A stretch of DNA of 18,030 bases from an uncultured Collinsella sp. (GCA_958419975.1 CATZIG010000019.1:1-18030), one strand, 5' to 3'; positions 6,506-13,377 are shown, counted from the stretch's first letter. The notes: generated by a model not told the origin, from the letters alone. Translations and numbers: made by a program.

Positions 6506-7723
6506 TCAACGGTCATCGTCCTTCAGCAAGCGCCACAGCGTTGTACGGCTTATGCCCAGCACCTCCGCCGCACGGGTTCGGTTGCCGTGGAGATGGTCTA
6601 CAACCAGATGCGCGATATCTCGCTCGGTATCGGCCAGCGGTCGCAGGATATACAGGTCGCTTTCGAGCGTCGGGGCGCCAAAGGTTGCGGTCTTAATCAC
6701 GTCCTCTTGGGCGAGCACTTCCTCCGCCACAGCGCGGTCCACCGCGCCCGCGCCCACCAATATATACAGTCGTTCCGAGACCTCGCGGAGCTGCAGATAA
6801 TTGCGCGGCCAGCGGTAAGCATCGAGCGTCTTCGTCGCCGCGGAAGACAGCGTGGGCGCTGCCGTCCCAAATGCGTCAGCGAGATATTCCAAATAGCGCG
6901 CAACCTTCGTCGACGCGGCTCCCTGCTCGGCGATTGCCGGCGCCACGCTCACCGCACAGGCGAAGCGCTCGGTCACAAAGGCGGCTTGATCACTTTCGCT
7001 GCCGCCCGGCATGTCATTCGCCGTCAGCACCACATGGCAGCGCGTCGCCAACGCGGTGTCGGCCATCGTGGAGACCAGCTCGCGGAGGCGCTGGGGGCCA
7101 ACCGCGTTCCAGCCCTCAATGCAAAGAGTCAGCCCCGTTTGGAACAACGGCGATTCGGCGCTTTTGAGCACATGGCGCCAACCGCGCTCGGTGAGCTCAT
7201 CGAGCGCAACGGAAACAAAGGGCTGATCGGCAAAAGGACCGTCCAGGTAGAGGCGCTTGGCGATCTCGACCTGACCCGCGCCCAGCTCGCCCTCGAGCAT
7301 AAGGGGCACACCGCGCGCGTAGCTCTCGACGACCGGCGCAGCCACTGAAGCCGCTCCCTCAACGATGCCGTACGCGCTCGATTCGTAGCGGACCTCAACT
7401 TCGTCGGCGTTGAGCCACTCGATGCCCGCATGCGCCGCGGCACCGCGCACCTCGCGGACCACGACGACCCAAAGCCCCCCGGCCTCTTTGTCGGTGGGGC
7501 GAACGGTCAGGCTCAGGCGCGTACCCTCACGCCCCATAACCAGACGCGCGCCGTCTCCTATACGGTCGAGACGCTCAGCAACAAAAGCCGCCACATCCCG
7601 CTCAAGCGCCGCGTCATTCATGGTCGAGATCGCGACGTCCCCACGCGCATCGATCGCCAATGCCGAGGCCCCGGCAGCAGCCAGGGCCTCGGTCAAGATG
7701 TTCAGCTTGGCATCGCTATCCAT
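6506..7723 (-). CDS. Fis-type HTH regulator with a degenerate sigma54-activator-like AAA+ domain
   Basis: This 405-residue protein has an N-terminal sensing region (about 1-120), a central domain with the layout of bacterial enhancer-binding proteins (about 125-345), and a C-terminal Fis-type helix-turn-helix (NRTRAAEVLGISRTTLWRLL, near 380-400). The AAA+ motifs have decayed. The Walker A position reads GELGAGQV (145-152), lacking the Lys-Ser/Thr pair. The Walker B position reads LTLCIEGW, without the Asp. The GAFTGA loop that touches sigma54 is missing. It is therefore unlikely to hydrolyse ATP or activate sigma54, and probably binds DNA as a conventional regulator. ATG 7723 follows AGGGGCAAATC. 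The open frame continues upstream to 7924 but would run across the promoter and palindrome at 7787-7814. Its target is unknown, and the YeiH exporter gene directly upstream is one candidate. Confidence 0.8.
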   Translation of the reverse strand: MDSDAKLNILTEALAAAGASALAIDARGDVAISTMNDAALERDVAAFVAERLDRIGDGARLVMGREGTRLSLTVRPTDKEAGGLWVVVVREVRGAAAHAGIEWLNADEVEVRYESSAYGIVEGAASVAAPVVESYARGVPLMLEGELGAGQVEIAKRLYLDGPFADQPFVSVALDELTERGWRHVLKSAESPLFQTGLTLCIEGWNAVGPQRLRELVSTMADTALATRCHVVLTANDMPGGSESDQAAFVTERFACAVSVAPAIAEQGAASTKVARYLEYLADAFGTAAPTLSSAATKTLDAYRWPRNYLQLREVSERLYILVGAGAVDRAVAEEVLAQEDVIKTATFGAPTLESDLYILRPLADTERDIAHLVVDHLHGNRTRAAEVLGISRTTLWRLLKDDDR

Positions 7724-7786
7724 GATTTGCCCCTGTCCGCGGCGACATGCAACCGCCGACGGTCGCACGACCGAGTGTTTCAAAAT

Positions 7787-7814
7787 TGAACGATATTGTT
7801 CACCAAACACTATA
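7787..7814 (-). promoter_or_regulatory. Promoter and palindromic operator of the Fis-HTH regulator gene
   Basis: On the minus strand TATAGT (7814-7809) could be a -10 box with TTCGCA 18 bases upstream. Just downstream is a perfect inverted repeat, TGAAC (7787-7791) and GTTCA (7798-7802) with a 6-bp spacer. It would cover the region right after the transcription start. An operator there suits repression, possibly autoregulation. Confidence 0.45.
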
Positions 7815-7851
7815 GGGCCTGCGACGCCTTCTTGCGAATATATGAATTGCC

Positions 7852-7943
7852 CCGCATCGCCATCCTGGCGGGGCGATAAGAGCTCTTCGGGACCTATCAA
7901 CCTGCGGACAAGCCATACCCGCAAGAGCTCCTATCGCTCCACC
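7852..7943. other. Nested inverted repeats after the YeiH-type exporter gene (possible structured terminator)
   Basis: GCGATAAGAGCTCTTCGGG (7873-7891) is complementary to 7918-7937 apart from one bulged base and one mismatch. Pairing extends imperfectly to 7867 and 7943 around a 26-base loop. The left arm overlaps a second, competing hairpin CCCCGC / GCGGGG within 7852-7873. There is no clear T-run. The structure lies downstream of the exporter gene and upstream of the regulator's promoter. A 3' transcript structure is the simplest reading. Confidence 0.5.
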
Positions 7944-7989
7944 GCGAGGATGCGCTCGCCAGCACGCAGCACGCAAATAAGCTACTTCT

Positions 7990-9024
7990 CTACCAGATTC
8001 CCAGCACGTGCTGCATTCCTAAACTCATGCACGCAATGCCAATCCAGCAGCAAAAGCCCAATGCGATGGGCTTGCCGCCCTTTTTGACCAGCTCGACGAT
8101 ATCGGTATTAAAGCCAATAGCCGCCATGGCCATCACGATAAAGAACTTCGACAGATCCTTGATAGGCGCCGTAAAGGACGCGGGGAGCTGAAGCACCGTA
8201 GTGATCACGCTCGCCAGCACAAAGAACAGCACGAACATGGGAAACGCTCGTTTAAGCGAGAACGTGCTTTTGGCGTCGCCGCCGGCCTTGCGCGCCAGAT
8301 GCATCTGCCAGCATGCGAGAGCCAACGTAATGGGAATAATGGCCAGCGTCCTGGTGAGCTTGACCACCGTGGCGCTCTCGAGCACATTAGCGCCGGGATG
8401 CATGCTGTCCCAAGCGCTCGCCGCAGCCGTTACGGACGAGGTGTCGTTGATGGCGGTGCCGGCAAACAGGCCAAAGCCCTCGTTGGTCAACCCGAGCATA
8501 CCGCCGAGCGTCGGAAACACGAGCGCCGCGATAACGTTAAACAGGAAGATGACCGAAATAGCCTGGGCAATCTCGCGATCGTCGGCATCGATGACGGGTG
8601 CGGTCGCGGCGATGGCAGAACCGCCGCAAATCGACGAACCAACACCTATAAGTGTCGCGATCTTGCCCGGCACGTTCATGACGCGGCAGAGCACAAAGGC
8701 GATGACAAGCGAGGTCGAGATCGTCGCCACGATAATCGGCAGCGACTGGGCGCCCTTGGACAGAATCTGAGAGAGGTTCATGCCAAAGCCAAGCAGGATA
8801 ACCGCGTACTGCAAGACTTTTTTAGACGTATAGGTGACACCGGCGGCAAGCTGTTCGCGACGATTTTTGGGAAAGACGAGCGCCAGGACCATGCCAAAGA
8901 GGATGGCAAATACCGGCCCGCCGACCACCTCAATCTGTTTGCCGAGCAACGTCGCGGGGATAGCGATGATCAGGCAGAACAAGACGCCTTTCCAGCGCTC
9001 GCGTACGATGTTTGCCAGTTGCAT
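7990..9024 (-). CDS. YeiH/UPF0324 family membrane protein, putative sulfate or organosulfonate-type exporter
   Basis: This 344-residue integral membrane protein has about ten helices. It carries the family's two signature stretches: VGSSICGGSAIAATAPVI (near 130) and GTAINDTSSVTAA (near 195), whose small and polar residues break helices at a likely substrate path. The family (Cons_hypoth698, E. coli YeiH) is annotated as putative sulfate exporters, mostly by context, so the substrate is uncertain. The length matches the family. ATG 9024 follows AGAAGGAATCCCAT, a good ribosome site. It is divergent from a GntR/FCD regulator (9188) with 163 bases between starts, which suggests control by that protein. 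Many relatives are instead paired with LysR-type regulators. A TATCAT box at 9069-9064 (minus) is a weak promoter candidate. Confidence 0.9.
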   Translation of the reverse strand: MQLANIVRERWKGVLFCLIIAIPATLLGKQIEVVGGPVFAILFGMVLALVFPKNRREQLAAGVTYTSKKVLQYAVILLGFGMNLSQILSKGAQSLPIIVATISTSLVIAFVLCRVMNVPGKIATLIGVGSSICGGSAIAATAPVIDADDREIAQAISVIFLFNVIAALVFPTLGGMLGLTNEGFGLFAGTAINDTSSVTAAASAWDSMHPGANVLESATVVKLTRTLAIIPITLALACWQMHLARKAGGDAKSTFSLKRAFPMFVLFFVLASVITTVLQLPASFTAPIKDLSKFFIVMAMAAIGFNTDIVELVKKGGKPIALGFCCWIGIACMSLGMQHVLGIW

Positions 9025-9109
9025 ATGGGATTCCTTCTTTCTATTTCACGTTTGCGACGGCTTATGATACGGCAACATTGAGCGCAGCCTTGCGCAAACA
9101 CAGACTAAG

Positions 9110-9171
9110 ATGCCGCAATAGTTCTCAGGCAACAGCCGAATTACCCACCGCGGAGAGCTGATTCGCGGCAT
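9110..9171. promoter_or_regulatory. Divergent control region between the YeiH-type exporter and GntR genes
   Basis: ATGCCGC (9110-9116) and GCGGCAT (9165-9171) form a separated inverted pair about 55 bp apart, roughly five helical turns. CATAAT at 9169-9174 could be the -10 box of the GntR gene. A perfect 8-bp palindrome TTGCGCAA lies nearby at 9090-9097. Any of these may be the regulator's site, and the sequence alone does not decide. Confidence 0.35.
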
Positions 9172-9187
9172 AATTAACAACTGACAT

Positions 9188-9919
9188 ATGAGTTTGATAG
9201 AACAGTTGCGAGGCGCTATGGAAGAATCGATGCACGTCGGCGAGCAGGAAACGAGCCTACAGGACCAGTCCTACCACACCATTCGACGCAAAATCGTCTA
9301 CCTGGACTACAAGCCGGGCGAAAAGCTGGGCGTCAAGCAACTTTGCGATGACCTGGATATGGGTCGCACGCCCGTGCGCGAAGCTTTGGTTCGCTTGGCG
9401 CAGGAAGGCCTGGTGCGCACCGTGCCCCAGAGTGGCACCTACGTCTCACCCATCAACCTCACCCTTGCCGAGAGTGCCTGTTACATCCGCGAGCATCTGG
9501 AAAAGCAGGTGATCGTGGAGTGCTGTGCGCGCGCCACCTCGGCAGGCATCGAGCAGCTCGACCGCGCCATCGCGCTGCAGGAAAAGGCCATGGCCGATGA
9601 GGATCGCATCGGCTTCTTTTTGAGCGATAACCTCATGCATCACATGATTTTTAGCATCGCATGTCGCAGCACCGTGTGGTCGTGGCTCGAAGAGACCAAT
9701 GCCGACCTGGAGCGCTTTCGCTGGTTGCGCGCCGCCACGCAGGTTCTCGACAATCAGGACATCGTGAACGAACACAAGCAGATTCGCCGCGCCATCGCCG
9801 GTCGCGACCCCATCGAAGCGAGCTTTTTGGTCAGCAAGCACCTGCATATGATGTTTCGCAACCAGACCGAGGTCCTGGACCAGTTCCCCGAGTACTTCGA
9901 GACCAGCAAGCTCCGCTAA
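9188..9919 (+). CDS. GntR-family transcriptional regulator, FadR/FCD subfamily
   Basis: This 243-residue protein has an N-terminal GntR winged helix (about 22-90) with YKPGEKLGVKQLCDDL, the hallmark GRTPVREALVRLAQEGLV and the wing QSGTYVS. An all-helical FCD ligand domain follows (about 95-235). The FCD metal-binding residues appear intact: Asp and His in SDNLMHHMI, His in NEHKQI, and His in SKHLHMMF. Such proteins usually bind a small organic acid plus a metal ion and leave DNA on binding. It probably controls the divergent exporter gene. ATG 9188 has no ribosome site and lies just 14 bases after a CATAAT box, so the transcript may be nearly leaderless. ATG 9218, preceded by GAGGCGCT, is an alternative. 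The stop TAA overlaps a REP-like palindrome. Confidence 0.88.
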   Translation: MSLIEQLRGAMEESMHVGEQETSLQDQSYHTIRRKIVYLDYKPGEKLGVKQLCDDLDMGRTPVREALVRLAQEGLVRTVPQSGTYVSPINLTLAESACYIREHLEKQVIVECCARATSAGIEQLDRAIALQEKAMADEDRIGFFLSDNLMHHMIFSIACRSTVWSWLEETNADLERFRWLRAATQVLDNQDIVNEHKQIRRAIAGRDPIEASFLVSKHLHMMFRNQTEVLDQFPEYFETSKLR

Positions 9920-9972
9920 CCTGCCAAAAAGGGACAGGTTTATTTTGGCAGGTTTTATCCGAGCAAATGCAA
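9918..9972 (+). repeat. REP-like palindrome, type B copy 1, overlapping the GntR gene stop codon
   Basis: AACCTGCCAAAA (9918-9929) and TTTTGGCAGGTT (9943-9954) are perfect 12-bp arms around AGGGACAGGTTTA. The first two bases are the AA of the TAA stop (9917-9919). The 37-bp palindrome differs at one base from the copies at 15119 and 12105. The next 18 bases (9955-9972) match those after the 15119 copy at 14 positions, so the unit is longer than the palindrome. Confidence 0.85.
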
Positions 9973-9973
9973 C

Positions 9974-10009
9974 AAGGCCCGGCTCCGTCTTGATGCGGAG
10001 CCGGGCCTT
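9974..10009. terminator. Bidirectional terminator hairpin between the GntR gene and glmS
   Basis: AAGGCCCGGCTCCG (9974-9987) pairs perfectly with CGGAGCCGGGCCTT (9996-10009) around an 8-base loop. There is no long T-run on either side, but the 14-bp GC-rich stem between convergent coding ends makes termination the best reading. Confidence 0.75.
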
Positions 10010-10032
10010 AGTCGCTAGAACGGCGGAACCAA

Positions 10033-11880
10033 CTACTCGACCGTGACGCTTTTCGCCAGGTTTCGGGGTTGGTCGACGTCGCAGCCGCGCAGGATGGCGA
10101 CCTCGCGGGCGAGCAGCTGCAGCGGGACGCTCGCCGTGATGGGGCTGAACACGTCGCGGACTGCTGGCACGCGGATAATGCAGTCGGCGATCTTGTTGAT
10201 CTCCTCGTCGCCCTCGGTGGCAACGACGATGACCTTGGCGCCGCGCGCCTTGCACTCCATGAGGTTCGACACGGTCTTGTCGTAGGTGGCACTCTTGGTG
10301 GCCACGGCGATGACAGGGAAGCCCGGGTCGATCAGCGCGATGGGGCCGTGCTTCATCTCACCGGCGGCGTAGGCCTCGGCGTGCAGGTAGCTGACCTCTT
10401 TGAGCTTGAGCGCGCCCTCGTAGGAAATAGCGGCACCCATGCCACGGCCCACGAACAGCGCCGACTGCGCGTCCTTGCACAGCAGGGCGGCCTCATGCAC
10501 GGCCTCGGTTTGGGTATCCAAAATCCACTGGATCTGCTCGGCCGTATCGGAAAGCTCGCGGAACAGCATGCGCGCCTGCTTGGTGGTCAAGCGGTACTTG
10601 ACCTGCGCCAGCAGCAGAGCCAAAAGCGTAAGGCTCACGACCTGGCCGATGAAGCTCTTGGTCGAGGCGACCGCGATCTCCTTGTTGGCCTTGGTGTAGA
10701 TGACGCCGTCACTCTCACGCGCCACGGGGCTGCCCACCACGTTGGTGATGCCGAAGACCTTGGCACCCTTAATGCGCGCGTCTCGAATGGCGGCAAGGGT
10801 ATCGGCCGTCTCGCCCGACTGGGACACGGCCACGACGAGCGTCGTCGGCGTGATGATGGGATTGCGATAACGGAACTCGCTGGCCGCCTCCACCTCGGTG
10901 GGGATGCGAGCCCAGCCCTCGATGAGATTCTTAGCAATGAGGCCAGCGTGATAGCTGGTGCCGCAAGCGATCACGTAGACGCGGTCGATGTCGTTGAGCT
11001 CCTCGAGCGAAAGGCCCAGCTCGTCGATGTCGAGCTCGCCGGCCGGCGTCATACGACCGACCAGCGTGTCGCGCACGACGCGCGGCTGCTCGTGAATCTC
11101 CTTGAGCATAAAGTCGGGATAACCGCCCTTTTCTGCCATGTCCAGGTCCCAGTCGATGTGGGTGACCTTGGGCTCGATAACGTTGCCGGCCTCGTCGGTG
11201 TACTCGACGCCTGCGGGCGTGAGCTTGGCAAACTGACCGTCCTCGAGCACCACGACGTCGCGGGTTGCGTCGATGAGCGCGATGACGTCGGAGGCGACAT
11301 AGGCGCCGGTCTCGCCCGCGCCGACCACGATCGGGGAATCCTTGCGGGCCACGGCGATCACGCCGGGCTCGTCAGCGCACACGGCGGCCAGACCATAGGC
11401 ACCGACCACGTGGGTGCAAGCCTCGCGCACGGAGGCCATCAGGTCGTGCGTCTCGGCATAAGCCTCTTCGATCAGATGCGCGAAGACCTCGGTATCGGTC
11501 TCGCTCTTAAAGTGGTGGCCGCGGCCCTCCAGCTCTTCGCGCAGCTCGGCGAAGTTCTCGATGATGCCGTTGTGGACGATGGCGATACGACCGTCGCAGC
11601 TGGTGTGGGGGTGAGCGTTAACGACGGAGGGCTTGCCGTGGGTGGCCCAACGGGTGTGGCCGATACCGCAGGTAGCGTCGCTGTCGATATTGGAAAGCTC
11701 GCTCTCCAAGCCCGCGACCTTACCCACGCGGCGGATGACATCGAGGTGCGCCGCGGCGCCCTCGCCCACCTCGAGCGCGACGCCCGAGGAGTCATAGCCG
11801 CGATACTCCATACGCTTGAGGCCCGTGACCAGGATGTTCTTTGCAATATCAGAGCCGGTGTAGCCGACAATTCCGCACAT
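10033..11880 (-). CDS. glmS: Glutamine-fructose-6-phosphate aminotransferase (isomerising)
   Basis: This 615-residue GlmS makes glucosamine-6-phosphate from fructose-6-phosphate and glutamine, the first step towards UDP-GlcNAc for peptidoglycan. It starts MCGIVGYTG, so the glutaminase nucleophile is Cys2, exposed after Met removal. This fixes ATG 11880 and rules out the longer frame from 11943. The glutaminase domain spans about 1-230 (GHTRWATHG, HNGIIEN). Two SIS sugar-isomerase domains follow, with ACGTSYHAG and SQSGETADTLAA in the first, and it ends PRNLAKSVTVE, the usual GlmS end. The length is normal. AAGGG lies about 10 bases before the ATG. The roughly 70-base leader is too short for a glmS ribozyme. 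A palindrome at 11990-12015 upstream of a TACAAT box suggests control by a DNA-binding protein instead. Confidence 0.97.
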   Translation of the reverse strand: MCGIVGYTGSDIAKNILVTGLKRMEYRGYDSSGVALEVGEGAAAHLDVIRRVGKVAGLESELSNIDSDATCGIGHTRWATHGKPSVVNAHPHTSCDGRIAIVHNGIIENFAELREELEGRGHHFKSETDTEVFAHLIEEAYAETHDLMASVREACTHVVGAYGLAAVCADEPGVIAVARKDSPIVVGAGETGAYVASDVIALIDATRDVVVLEDGQFAKLTPAGVEYTDEAGNVIEPKVTHIDWDLDMAEKGGYPDFMLKEIHEQPRVVRDTLVGRMTPAGELDIDELGLSLEELNDIDRVYVIACGTSYHAGLIAKNLIEGWARIPTEVEAASEFRYRNPIITPTTLVVAVSQSGETADTLAAIRDARIKGAKVFGITNVVGSPVARESDGVIYTKANKEIAVASTKSFIGQVVSLTLLALLLAQVKYRLTTKQARMLFRELSDTAEQIQWILDTQTEAVHEAALLCKDAQSALFVGRGMGAAISYEGALKLKEVSYLHAEAYAAGEMKHGPIALIDPGFPVIAVATKSATYDKTVSNLMECKARGAKVIVVATEGDEEINKIADCIIRVPAVRDVFSPITASVPLQLLAREVAILRGCDVDQPRNLAKSVTVE

Positions 11881-11954
11881 AGGATAAATCCCTTCGTCCG
11901 CTTGACTGCAAAACGTCCACGCACAGGGGGCGCTGAGACGCATAACGTTCGAGT

Positions 11955-12015
11955 ATTGTACTCACGCAAACGCAAGCTGATATACCAGAAGTGGTATCTC
12001 AACTTAGATACCACT
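11955..12015 (-). promoter_or_regulatory. glmS promoter candidate and palindromic operator
   Basis: TACAAT on the minus strand (11960-11955) is a possible -10 box about 75 bases before the glmS start. Upstream, AGTGGTATCT (11990-11999) and AGATACCACT (12006-12015) are perfect 10-bp arms around CAACTT. A further ATACCA at 11982-11987 makes a third half-site facing the first. The TGGTAT/ATACCA half-sites recall GntR-family operators of amino-sugar genes, which is an analogy only. The site could also act on the divergent LacI-type gene. Confidence 0.5.
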
Positions 12016-12042
12016 CGATGCACACACGTCCAGCCGGTCCAA

Positions 12043-12077
12043 ACCACCACAAAGGTACCTGCCCCCTTCGTGGTGGT
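12043..12077 (-). repeat. REP-like palindrome, type C
   Basis: ACCACCACAAAGG (12043-12055) and CCTTCGTGGTGGT (12065-12077) are 13-bp arms with one mismatch around 9 bases. Read on the minus strand the core is AAGGGGGCAGGTACC, resembling the GGGACAGG core of types A and B. It stands 27 bp from the type B copy at 12105, with its core in the same orientation. Confidence 0.55.
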
Positions 12078-12104
12078 CGCGCTGGCAACGGCGTTTCCCC
12101 AGAT

Positions 12105-12143
12105 AAACCTGCCAAAATAAACCTGTCCCTTTTTGGTAGGTTT
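12105..12143 (-). repeat. REP-like palindrome, type B copy 2, upstream of the LacI-type gene
   Basis: AAACCTGCCAAAA (12105-12117) and TTTTGGTAGGTTT (12131-12143) are the arms, with one mismatch. On the minus strand the inner 37 bases equal the copy at 15119 exactly. The flank towards lower coordinates (to about 12087) also resembles the flanks of the other two copies, containing GGGGAAACGC against GAGGAAACGC. It ends five bases before the extended -10 box of the LacI-type gene. Unlike the other copies it does not follow a stop codon. Confidence 0.85.
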
Positions 12144-12147
12144 GGGA

Positions 12148-12156
12148 TGCTACAAT
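12148..12156 (+). promoter_or_regulatory. Extended -10 promoter box of the LacI-family gene
   Basis: TGCTACAAT (12148-12156) is an extended -10 element 36 bases before ATG 12192. The REP-like palindrome ending at 12143 occupies the -35 region. Confidence 0.5.
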
Positions 12157-12191
12157 CTGGCTTGTACTTGAAACGCATCAAAGGGGCCGCT

Positions 12192-13304
12192 ATGGCAAAG
12201 GTAAAAATCAGCGACGTCGCGCGCGAAGCAGGAGTCTCGCTGGGCACGGTATCCAACGCGCTCAACCACCCCGAAAAGCTGCGCCCCGAGACCCTCAAGC
12301 TCATCAACGAGACCATCAATCGCCTTGGCTACCTGCCCAACCAAAGTGCTCGTCAGCTCGCGGGCGGCGCCACCAAGTCCTTTGGCCTGGTCCTCCCCCG
12401 TCTCGACCATGGCTTCTCGCTCCAAATTGCCAGCGGCGCCCATAACGAGGCCCGCAAGCACGGCTATGACCTGCTCATCGCCAACGCCGATAACGACGAC
12501 ATCCTCGAGGACCACTACCTGCGCTATTTTATGGGCACGCAGATGTCCGGCGTCATGGTTCAGCCTATGGCGTCCCCCGATTGGCACCCCGCAATGGCCA
12601 AGATGCCCGTGCCGATCGTCCATCTGGACATCCACTGCTCCGAACCCGGTTACTACGTGGCCGCCGACAACGAGGCGCAAGGGCGCATTATCGCCGAGCT
12701 CGCCATCACCCGCGGCGCGCGCCATATCACCGTTGTGGGCAGAGCGGCATTTATGCAGCTCACCCTGCGCGTACTTGGCATTCATAAGGCCCTCGTCCTG
12801 CATCCCGATATCAAAATTGAGGTCATTGACGCCGGAGAATGGAATACCGCTGCCGATGGTTACAGCATCGGCGCTCAGATTGCCGAGCGCTCTACCGGCG
12901 AGCGTCCCGATTTTGTCATCGGCCTTACCGATGTATTGGCCTCGGGCGTTATCTCGGCGTTGACCGACAAAGGCATCTCCGTCCCCGAACAGGTTCGCGT
13001 GGCCGGCTGCGACGGTAACCCGCTTGCATGGAGCGGGTCGGTCCCCCTCACCACGGTGGCACCCCCGGGCTACGAGATTGGCCGCAAGGGTGTCCAGCTG
13101 CTCATGGAGCAAATCGAGAACAAGGCACCGGCAAAAACCAAGCACATCCGCATTGGTTCCGCAGCGAGAACCGTTACTGCGGTCACAGCCGCCGAGGACA
13201 TCAACCGTCAGGAACTCGTGCGGCCGTTCCTCTTGGAGCGCGCCAGTACCCAGGCGAGCAGCCAAGCCGAAGCCACCGCCATCAACCTCGGCGCGTATCT
13301 ATAG
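12192..13304 (+). CDS. LacI-family transcriptional regulator
   Basis: This 370-residue protein has a classic LacI HTH at residues 4-25 (VKISDVAREAGVSLGTVSNALN), the hinge region with YLPNQSARQLAGG, and a periplasmic-binding-protein-like effector domain (about 60-340). The latter has KSFGLVLP, the ADNEAQGR segment and VRVAGCDGNPLAW, which normally contacts the sugar ligand. After the core is a Gln/Ala/Glu-rich tail. ATG 12192 with AAAGGGG five bases upstream was chosen. An open frame reaching back to 11991 runs through the type B repeat and the promoter and should be ignored. No sugar-utilisation gene is adjacent: glmS is divergent and a HAD phosphatase is convergent. The regulon cannot be told, and the palindrome at 11990-12015 is one possible target. 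Confidence 0.92.
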   Translation: MAKVKISDVAREAGVSLGTVSNALNHPEKLRPETLKLINETINRLGYLPNQSARQLAGGATKSFGLVLPRLDHGFSLQIASGAHNEARKHGYDLLIANADNDDILEDHYLRYFMGTQMSGVMVQPMASPDWHPAMAKMPVPIVHLDIHCSEPGYYVAADNEAQGRIIAELAITRGARHITVVGRAAFMQLTLRVLGIHKALVLHPDIKIEVIDAGEWNTAADGYSIGAQIAERSTGERPDFVIGLTDVLASGVISALTDKGISVPEQVRVAGCDGNPLAWSGSVPLTTVAPPGYEIGRKGVQLLMEQIENKAPAKTKHIRIGSAARTVTAVTAAEDINRQELVRPFLLERASTQASSQAEATAINLGAYL

Positions 13305-13331
13305 CACGTCGGCCAGTATGCCAAAACGCCA

Positions 13332-13377
13332 CTCAAGCAAAAGAGGCCCGACCATTGCCGGACCTCTTTTGCTTGAG
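13332..13377. terminator. Bidirectional terminator between the LacI-type and HAD genes
   Basis: CTCAAGCAAAAGAGGCCCG (13332-13350) pairs with 13359-13377 over 19 positions with one mismatch and an 8-base loop. The CTCTTTT arm supplies the T-rich side on + and its mirror supplies it on the minus strand. It lies between convergent stops at 13304 and 13418. Confidence 0.85.

Noticed and set aside
7724..7924. N-terminal extension of the Fis-HTH regulator
   Set aside because: It would be encoded across the candidate promoter and the TGAAC palindrome, and shows no domain.
9446..10255. 269-residue open frame on minus
   Set aside because: It spans the end of glmS, a terminator, a repeat and the antisense of the GntR gene, and shows no protein features.
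11881..11943. N-terminal extension of glmS
   Set aside because: GlmS needs Cys directly after the initiator Met, so ATG 11880 is the start.
11881..11954. glmS ribozyme in the glmS leader
   Set aside because: The likely leader is only about 70 bases and lacks the nested pseudoknot architecture.
10069..12120. 683-residue open frame on +
   Set aside because: It lies opposite glmS. Its composition (His, Asp, Val, Gly in GC-rich antisense pattern) has no family features, and it runs through two repeats.
11991..12191. N-terminal extension of the LacI-type regulator
   Set aside because: The frame crosses a repeat and the promoter. ATG 12192 has a ribosome site and gives the standard LacI N-terminus.
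12150..13265. 371-residue open frame on minus
   Set aside because: It is the antisense shadow of the LacI-family gene, which has a ribosome site and clear domains.
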